The position numbers and the translations under genes are program-made. The notes under the pieces were generated by a model. That model did no database searches, had not been told where the DNA came from, and saw only the letters and a list, made by a program, of their open reading frames with translations. A stretch of DNA of 64,000 nucleotides from an uncultured Lachnospiraceae bacterium (GTDB taxonomy: Bacteria; Bacillota; Clostridia; Lachnospirales; Lachnospiraceae), in NCBI GenBank assembly GCA_947644545.1, contig CANRZW010000007.1, forward strand, positions 57,489-121,488. Reading direction: 5' to 3'. Positions 57,872-64,000 of this stretch are shown piece by piece. Every line of letters starts with the position of its first letter. Positions within the stretch are counted from its first letter, which is position 1.

Positions 57872-59566
57872 TTATGACCCCTTTCTCTTCTTCCTCACGA
57901 TTCCGATTCCCACATACAGCAAAATCAGCCCCCACGCCACACCGAGACTGGTGAGCAGGATTACCGCTGTCCGCGGCAGCTTCCCCAGATCACTTCTGCC
58001 GGAGGTCATGCCGTTTTGCCGCTCGATCTGATCCAGACGGTACAGCGAAGACACATCCGCATAAAGCTCTTCCATATAGACATCGTCTACCGTCTGCTTC
58101 CTCCGCACCGACTTCACCGTATTCTCGATCATCTGTCCCGCGGCGTCACGCAGAGATGCCGAACCGTTAAACACCGGCGTCACGAAGGTGTCTTCCATAT
58201 GATCCAGCAGCAGACCGGCCGCTTCGATCTTCACCTTATAGTGCGCCTCATCCTCTCCACAGGCAGCAAGATACGCCTTGTATTCTTCCGACTCCTGCGC
58301 TTTGGAAGTGACCGGCACATAGCCTTCCGTCCCCGCATAGGCGATCTGCACCTCGTTGGTGAGCAGATACTGCGCAAACAGCCAGGATGCAAGCACTTCC
58401 TGCGGATCCTCCTTATTGAAAATACAGACCGAAGGCCCCTGCGAGATCATCTTCGGTTGCGCCGGGTCAAACTGCGGAATCGGCATCACCACCGTCTCAA
58501 ACTCCACGATCTTGTCCTCACTGATATCGGAGAGAGGAGCGTCCGTCCCCATCCAGGTAGCGCCCGCCGTGGAATCCACCGCGAAGATACACTGCCCGGC
58601 ATTGAAGAAGTTGGCCGGATAGCTGGAAATCTTAAACGTGGAAAAGGCCCCGTTTTTCGCATGTTCCGCTATGGTATACAGCAATTCCTCCGTGGTGTCG
58701 TTGAAGATCGCGATCTCTCCGGTCTCCGTGGAGTAACCTGCCTCTTTCTGCCGCAGCATCTGGATCATCATATTGTCGGTGGACTTATAAATAAAAGGGA
58801 TCATGACGCTCTGGCCGTTTACCAGATAATTCTCCTCCCCGTCCATCGCCATGGCGGCCTCCGATACCTCCCACACAAAATCCCAGGTCAGCGTTTCCGG
58901 CAGCGTATAGCCCATGGCCTCCACATAAGTCTTATTGACGTAGCAGGCTTCTGTGGAGCGCATATATGGCATGGCATAGTAATGGCCGCCAAAGGAACAC
59001 TCCTCCAGAAATTTCGGGATGATCTCCTCCGCCCGCGGCGCATCGAACCGTACTTCGCTCCCGCCGGAGCCGTACCGCTCATCCGCAAACAGTTCATCCA
59101 AAGGCACTACAAGATTGCCGCCTGTCAGATAGGTGGCGATATGATCCGGATAGGTAATGCACACATTAGGCGTGGTATTCGTGGCAATGTTGGTGATCAC
59201 GTCATTATAGATCTTGCCGTAATCCGTATAGAGACGCAGATTCACGGTGATATTCGGATAAAGATCTTCAAAATCCTCGATCGCTTTCTCATAGATGGCC
59301 GTCTGGTTCTTATTGGTGTCATTTTTGGCCCAGAAAGTGACTTCATATTCTCTGGAAAGATCGAACTCTTCCGGCACGGCAAAACTGCGCATCCCCTCGC
59401 TGCCGTGACAGCCGGTGAACAGAATCGAACCGCACAGCATAAGCGCCGCCGCACACACTCTGCTTATTCCGTGTCTGTATGCTTCCCCCGGCAGACCGCT
59501 TATTCCATATCTGTATCGTTTCTCAAACAGACTTCTCATAAGTCCTCTTTTCATAGCGATATCCAT
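57872..59566 (-). CDS. Solute-binding lipoprotein with added C-terminal TM helix
   Basis: Lipobox LFTGCHG, SBP domain, C-term TAVILLTSLGVAWGLILLYVGIGIVRKKRKGS. Confidence 0.88.
   Translation of the reverse strand: MDIAMKRGLMRSLFEKRYRYGISGLPGEAYRHGISRVCAAALMLCGSILFTGCHGSEGMRSFAVPEEFDLSREYEVTFWAKNDTNKNQTAIYEKAIEDFEDLYPNITVNLRLYTDYGKIYNDVITNIATNTTPNVCITYPDHIATYLTGGNLVVPLDELFADERYGSGGSEVRFDAPRAEEIIPKFLEECSFGGHYYAMPYMRSTEACYVNKTYVEAMGYTLPETLTWDFVWEVSEAAMAMDGEENYLVNGQSVMIPFIYKSTDNMMIQMLRQKEAGYSTETGEIAIFNDTTEELLYTIAEHAKNGAFSTFKISSYPANFFNAGQCIFAVDSTAGATWMGTDAPLSDISEDKIVEFETVVMPIPQFDPAQPKMISQGPSVCIFNKEDPQEVLASWLFAQYLLTNEVQIAYAGTEGYVPVTSKAQESEEYKAYLAACGEDEAHYKVKIEAAGLLLDHMEDTFVTPVFNGSASLRDAAGQMIENTVKSVRRKQTVDDVYMEELYADVSSLYRLDQIERQNGMTSGRSDLGKLPRTAVILLTSLGVAWGLILLYVGIGIVRKKRKGS
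59462..59533. repeat. 36-nt imperfect tandem duplication in SBP N-terminus
   Basis: GCTTATTCCGTGTCTGTAT... / GCTTATTCCATATCTGTAT...; 26/36 matches. Confidence 0.6.
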
Positions 59567-59625
59567 TCCCTTTGCAAACTCATTTCCTTTTCAAAGCCGT
59601 TCCTGCATCATCCGCAGCGCAGACA

Positions 59626-59653
59626 CTCCTGACTTCTGCCTCCTGACCTCTGT
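59626..59653. repeat. 14-nt imperfect tandem duplication
   Basis: CTCCTGACTTCTGC / CTCCTGACCTCTGT. Confidence 0.6.
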
Positions 59654-59655
59654 CT

Positions 59656-59727
59656 CCCGCCAGTTATCCTTTGATTCCGCCCCTTGATACTCCCGCCGGC
59701 TATCCTTTCGTTCCGCCCCTTGATACC
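59656..59727. repeat. 36-nt imperfect tandem duplication spanning permease stop codon
   Basis: CCCGCCAGTTATCCTTTGATTCCGCCCCTTGATACT / CCCGCCGGCTATCCTTTCGTTCCGCCCCTTGATACC; 31/36 matches. Confidence 0.8.
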
Positions 59728-60602
59728 CCGGCCATAACCTTTTTCCGGAAGATCAAAAACAGCACGATCAGCGGCACGGAAATGACCACCACTGCCGCCA
59801 TCATAGCCGGAATATTCTCCCGGCCGAATCCGTTTTCCCGAATCTCCTGAATACCGTTGGACACCAGATAATAGTTTTCGTCATCGGTGATCAGCCGCGG
59901 CCAGACGTAAGAATTCCAGCACTCGATCACTTTCAGAATGGTGATCGTGATCAAAGTCGGCTTCGAGATCGGAATCATCACCTTAAACAGATATTTCAAG
60001 TCAGAAGTCCCGTCCACCTTCGCCGCATAGTACAAGCTGTCCGGTATCTGCTCGAAATTTTCCTTCAACAGATAAATATAGAAGACGGAGGTGACGGAGG
60101 GCAGGATCAGCCCCGGAAATGTATTGCGCATCTCCAGATTGGTGATCGTGACGAAATTGGTGATGATCACCAGCTCGCTGGGAATCATCATCAGGGAAAG
60201 GAAAAGCACGAACAGCACATTTTTTCCCCGGAAGTCGAGCCTTGCGAAGGCGAAAGCCGCCAGCGTGATCACTGCCAGCATCAATGCCGTCGTCACCACG
60301 GTAAAGATCGTTGTATTGAGCAGATAGCGGCCCAGCGGCACCGCCGTAAACGCATCCGCGTAATTCTGGAGCGTAGGCGACAGGGTAAAAAACTTCGGAA
60401 TGCTCTCCGCGTTATAGGCGCTGTAACTCTTGACGGAAGTTAAGAGCATCCAGTAAAAAGGAAACAGCACGATCGCCGCCCAGACTGCCAGCAGGAAATA
60501 CGTGACCGCATTCGCCGTGGTTTTGCGGGCTTTGGCCGCCTTCTCTATTCTAATATAGTCTCTGCCACTACTCATATTGCTATAGTTTCTGCCACCACTC
60601 AT
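59700..60602 (-). CDS. Carbohydrate ABC transporter permease (MalG-like)
   Basis: YYAAKVDGTSDLKYLFKVMIPISKP motif. Confidence 0.92.
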   Translation of the reverse strand: MSGGRNYSNMSSGRDYIRIEKAAKARKTTANAVTYFLLAVWAAIVLFPFYWMLLTSVKSYSAYNAESIPKFFTLSPTLQNYADAFTAVPLGRYLLNTTIFTVVTTALMLAVITLAAFAFARLDFRGKNVLFVLFLSLMMIPSELVIITNFVTITNLEMRNTFPGLILPSVTSVFYIYLLKENFEQIPDSLYYAAKVDGTSDLKYLFKVMIPISKPTLITITILKVIECWNSYVWPRLITDDENYYLVSNGIQEIRENGFGRENIPAMMAAVVVISVPLIVLFLIFRKKVMAGVSRGGTKG

Positions 60603-60607
60603 ATCGG
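60554..60607. repeat. 27-nt imperfect tandem duplication covering permease start codon
   Basis: TATAGTCTCTGCCACTACTCATATTGC / TATAGTTTCTGCCACCACTCATATCGG; 23/27 matches; protein MSGGRNYSN-MSSGRDYIR. Confidence 0.75.
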
Positions 60608-60665
60608 GACTCTCCTCGTCTTCTGATACAGTCTTACGCTCATCCGCCCTGCTTTCTCAATCTGT

Positions 60666-61580
60666 TTATCTGCCCTGCAGATGATTTCGATTCCTGTTGC
60701 TGACCAGCAGGTTGATACATGTGATCGTCAGCACGATCGCAAACAGCAGGATCGCCGCCGCGGACGCGTAGGAAGGATATCCGCCGCTGTCCCCGTAAAG
60801 CATATCGTAGACGTATCCCACGATCGTATTCATCTCCGCGGCATTTAAATCCGTCCCAAACAGCGCCACCACGTCGCTGTACGCCTTGAATGCCCCGATA
60901 AAGCCCGTGATGACCAGGTAAAAGATCATCGGGGAGATCATCGGTAGCGTGATCCGCATAAAGATCCGGAGCGCCGGAGTACCGTCCACTCTGGCCGCCT
61001 GATAAAGCTGCGGATTTACTGAAGCCAGCGCACTGGTCAAAATCAGGATCTTAAAGGGCATCACCACCCAGATCGTATACAGGCACAAAACAAACATCTT
61101 CGCCCAGTACGGTCCGTCGATAAAATCAACGAAACCGCCGCCGAACCATGCAAGCAGCAGATTGATCAGCCCGTCCGAGTAGGCCGTCTTTTTAAACAGA
61201 ATCATAAACACCAGCCCCACCGCCAGCGTATTTGTCACATAAGGCAGGAAATAGATCGTCTGGAACAGATTCCGCAGCGGTCTGATGGCATTAAGCCCTA
61301 CAGAGATCAACAGCGCGATCACGGTAGAAAGCGGCACCGTGATGATCACCAGCAGAAATGTATTCCGGACTGCCTGCAGGAAATAAGGATCATGCAGCAC
61401 ATAGGCATAATTGTAAGCGCCGATCCCGAAATGCGTCTGGGATGCAGAATTGTACCCCTCCTCGAAGGAATAGACGAAAACATCAACCAGGGGGTATACC
61501 ATAAACACCCCCAGAAAAAGAATCGCCGGCAAAAGATACAGCCATCCCTTAAGGCCGCTGTCCCTCCATCTCTTCTTCAT
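60666..61580 (-). CDS. Carbohydrate ABC transporter permease (MalF-like)
   Basis: YQAARVDGTPALRIFMRITLPMISP motif; RBS before MKKRWRDSG. Confidence 0.92.
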   Translation of the reverse strand: MKKRWRDSGLKGWLYLLPAILFLGVFMVYPLVDVFVYSFEEGYNSASQTHFGIGAYNYAYVLHDPYFLQAVRNTFLLVIITVPLSTVIALLISVGLNAIRPLRNLFQTIYFLPYVTNTLAVGLVFMILFKKTAYSDGLINLLLAWFGGGFVDFIDGPYWAKMFVLCLYTIWVVMPFKILILTSALASVNPQLYQAARVDGTPALRIFMRITLPMISPMIFYLVITGFIGAFKAYSDVVALFGTDLNAAEMNTIVGYVYDMLYGDSGGYPSYASAAAILLFAIVLTITCINLLVSNRNRNHLQGR

Positions 61581-61668
61581 CTCTTCCGCACCCCTTTCCG
61601 GAAAATCATGACACTGTCTCAATGCGATCCAGCCACGATTCCGCTATCCATAATAACATATCATTACA

Positions 61669-62775
61669 TCACTCTGTTATCTCACCGTAGAGCCGCTCCT
61701 CTGTCTCCTTACGGAAAAGAAACACCTTCTGCGGCTTTAAAGAAAATCTGACCGTACCATCCTTTGCATCCACCCGGTTCTCCGCACTGATAATCGAACG
61801 GACCGTCGGATTTAAGGATGCACCGTGCCTGGAGACCACGCTGATATCGCGCCCCATCACCTCCACGCTGCCAAATTCACAGCTAAGGCTGCCCGTCTCG
61901 CAGAGTACAAAGCCCTCCGGCCGCACGCCCACATAAACCTCCTGATCGGCAATGCCCGAAACGCCAAGCACGGCATCCTCTCCCAGATACAGTCTGCCGC
62001 CCCTGCACTGCCCGGCAAACACATTGATCGGCGGCGTGCCAAGGAACCTGGCCACAAACAGGTTTGCCGGATCGTCATAGACTGCCTGCGGCTTCCCGAT
62101 CTGCTGTACCACCCCTTCTTTCATCACCACAATCCTGTCGGAAATGCTCATGGCCTCCTCCTGATCATGGGTCACAAAAACAGTGGTAATCCCGGTCTCC
62201 CTCTGAATCCTTCTGATCTCTTCCCTCGTCTGGAGGCGCAGGCGGGCGTCCAGATTCGATAAAGGCTCGTCCAGCAACAGCACACCGGGCATTTTCACCA
62301 GCGCCCGGGCGATAGCCACCCGCTGCTGCTGCCCGCCGGAAAGTTCCCCGGGCTTACGGTCCATCAACTCATCTATCTGTACAAGCCTGGCCGCCTCGTT
62401 TGTCTTCGATAACATGACCGCCCTCGACAGCTTGTCCTTTCCTTTCAGATTCTGCAGCGGAAACAAAATATTCTGCTTTACCGTAAGATGCGGATACAGC
62501 GCATAATTCTGAAACACCAGCCCCACGCCCCTGTTCTCCGGCGGCAGGTCAGTGATATCGTCCTCTCCGAAAAAGATCCGCCCGGCAGTCGGTTTCAAAA
62601 GGCCGCTGATCAGATTGAGCGCAGTGCTCTTACCGCAGCCGGAAGGCCCCAAAAGCCCCACCAGCTCCCCGTCCGGAATCTCGAAGGTGAGATCGCTTAC
62701 TGCCGTCACCTCCCCGGCGTTCTTCTTTCCCCTGCCGGGAAATTTTTTTGTCAAGTTCTGTAATACAACTTTCAT
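61669..62775 (-). CDS. Sugar ABC transporter ATP-binding protein (MsmK/UgpC-like)
   Basis: GPSGCGKSTALNLISGL, LSGGQQQRVAIARALVK, LLLDEPLSNLDARLR. Confidence 0.94.
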   Translation of the reverse strand: MKVVLQNLTKKFPGRGKKNAGEVTAVSDLTFEIPDGELVGLLGPSGCGKSTALNLISGLLKPTAGRIFFGEDDITDLPPENRGVGLVFQNYALYPHLTVKQNILFPLQNLKGKDKLSRAVMLSKTNEAARLVQIDELMDRKPGELSGGQQQRVAIARALVKMPGVLLLDEPLSNLDARLRLQTREEIRRIQRETGITTVFVTHDQEEAMSISDRIVVMKEGVVQQIGKPQAVYDDPANLFVARFLGTPPINVFAGQCRGGRLYLGEDAVLGVSGIADQEVYVGVRPEGFVLCETGSLSCEFGSVEVMGRDISVVSRHGASLNPTVRSIISAENRVDAKDGTVRFSLKPQKVFLFRKETEERLYGEITE

Positions 62776-63857
62776 GTCCGCTCCCATTCCGCCGCGTCGG
62801 CCCCTGCTCCGTTCAAGCCTTTACTTTCATTTTGTACCGTCACTTTTTCTTCCCTATACAAAAGGTACAAAAGAATTCCCGCCACTGCAATAAACCCGGC
62901 TCCTCCGATCAATCCCGTGGGCGCCGGCCCCAGGAAGACATTGTAGGGGCGTTCCGGTGAAGTGAACAAAATTCCCGCAGAAGCAAATCCATTCAGGGTG
63001 CCATGTCCCATGACGGCCGGAATACAGCTTTTCGTCTTGATCGTAACATAGGACAGGATAATCCCCATCACAGTACAGAACAGGCACATAGCCAGGATTC
63101 CCGTAAAAGGATAGCCGGCATAATCGACGCCATAGTTATGTCCGATAACGGTCAGGGGAAGATGCCAGAGCCCCCAGATCACCCCGCTTAAAAGAACGGC
63201 CGGCACCACCTTAAACTGTTTCATCATCCGCGGCAGCAGAAATCCCCGCCAGCCCCATTCCTCGCCGAAACAGTTCAGCAGATTTGCAAAAGGTGCAATC
63301 ACCGCTCCCATCGCAAGCTGTACCACCACTACCTGCTGTACCTGCGCCTGTGTAGATTCCAGTCCCTGCGCCTCAAAGAGCGCTTTCATGGAACCCATTC
63401 CGGCATCAAACTGATCCCGGAAGATCAGGAAATACAATGCCGCGCCAAAAAGGATCAGCAGATCAAAACCGAGCCACACCAATCCGTAATATCGCAGATT
63501 CTTTTTCAGGTCGATCGTAAGCATCAGACTTCTCAACGTAAGTCGCTCTTTCGTCAGCAGACGCGTGAGCAGGGCTCCCAGCGCCGGAAGAAACATCACA
63601 CTGGCGATCACACTCTGAACAATATAAGCCTGCTGCGCATCTGCATTCTTGGCCATGGGCATAATGCCGAAGATCTCCACAACATAGGTCAGCACAAACG
63701 TGATCAAAAGATAGAGGCCGATCTGCTTAAGGTTCCTTTTCTTTTCTTCCTCGGGCGTCAGTTTCGGCGCGGGTTTAACGCCGCCTGCACCGTTATCCTG
63801 TTTATTGAATTTTTTCCAGATTTCCTGCATCTCCTGTTGGTTATGATCTGTATCCAT
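62772..63857 (-). CDS. CPBP family intramembrane metalloprotease
   Basis: NCFGEEWGWRGFLLP and WGLWHLPLTVIGHNYG motifs, multiple TM. Confidence 0.9.
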   Translation of the reverse strand: MDTDHNQQEMQEIWKKFNKQDNGAGGVKPAPKLTPEEEKKRNLKQIGLYLLITFVLTYVVEIFGIMPMAKNADAQQAYIVQSVIASVMFLPALGALLTRLLTKERLTLRSLMLTIDLKKNLRYYGLVWLGFDLLILFGAALYFLIFRDQFDAGMGSMKALFEAQGLESTQAQVQQVVVVQLAMGAVIAPFANLLNCFGEEWGWRGFLLPRMMKQFKVVPAVLLSGVIWGLWHLPLTVIGHNYGVDYAGYPFTGILAMCLFCTVMGIILSYVTIKTKSCIPAVMGHGTLNGFASAGILFTSPERPYNVFLGPAPTGLIGGAGFIAVAGILLYLLYREEKVTVQNESKGLNGAGADAAEWERT

Positions 63858-64000
63858 AGATACTCCTCCCATTCTCATTCCGGTACAATATAGTTTCCGT
63901 TGATATACCCTGACAGCCAGTCGGATATTGTCCATCTGTCTTAGATATACTATACAATATTTTCCTGTCTCCTGTAAACCGTCATACAATACTGCTGCCA

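Noticed and set aside
58016-59632. Plus-strand 538-aa ORF opposite the SBP gene
   Set aside because: Shadow ORF antisense to a well supported SBP gene; Arg/His-rich low-quality composition.
1-64000. CRISPR array, tRNA or rRNA genes, IS transposase
   Set aside because: No regularly spaced direct repeats, tRNA-like cloverleaf, rRNA segment or DDE transposase noticed on reading; a dedicated scan (tRNAscan-SE, CRISPR finder) would be decisive.

Overview
The window reads as a Clostridia/Lachnospiraceae-type chromosome segment; taxonomy is inferred from protein style only. It falls into five blocks. (1) About 1-29 kb is an arabinoxylan/hemicellulose utilisation locus: two GH39 enzymes, three GH43, one GH51, one GH35-like, a LacI regulator, an AraC regulator, three carbohydrate ABC importers without their own ATPase, and a Gld-like ABC/DUF4340 module. 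(2) 29.4-36.9 kb holds glycerate kinase, a Gfo/Idh/MocA oxidoreductase, a nucleoside catabolism cluster (udp-deoB-deoC-cdd) and a carboxylesterase. (3) 36.9-47.7 kb is an accessory/defence-like stretch: a two-gene restriction-modification system whose methylase carries an HsdR-N-like nuclease domain, a HipA-like kinase, an interrupted zeta-toxin-like gene and two tandem AAA/PD-(D/E)XK proteins, with an M18 aminopeptidase and a probable YdcF remnant between them. (4) 47.8-57.7 kb is mixed: a flavoprotein, esterase, serine hydrolase, DUF2971, HD, MazG-like, an Rpn-like nuclease, a lipoprotein and a hydrolase pseudogene. (5) 57.9-63.9 kb is a complete sugar ABC importer with its ATPase, coupled to a CPBP protease. 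The most interesting signals are homopolymer tracts at control points of the sugar locus. A G11 tract fills most of the -35/-10 spacer of one transporter promoter, and a C9 tract breaks the frame of the AraC regulator. The G11 promoter shares its operator layout with two other promoters, which suggests one LacI regulon with a possibly phase-variable member.
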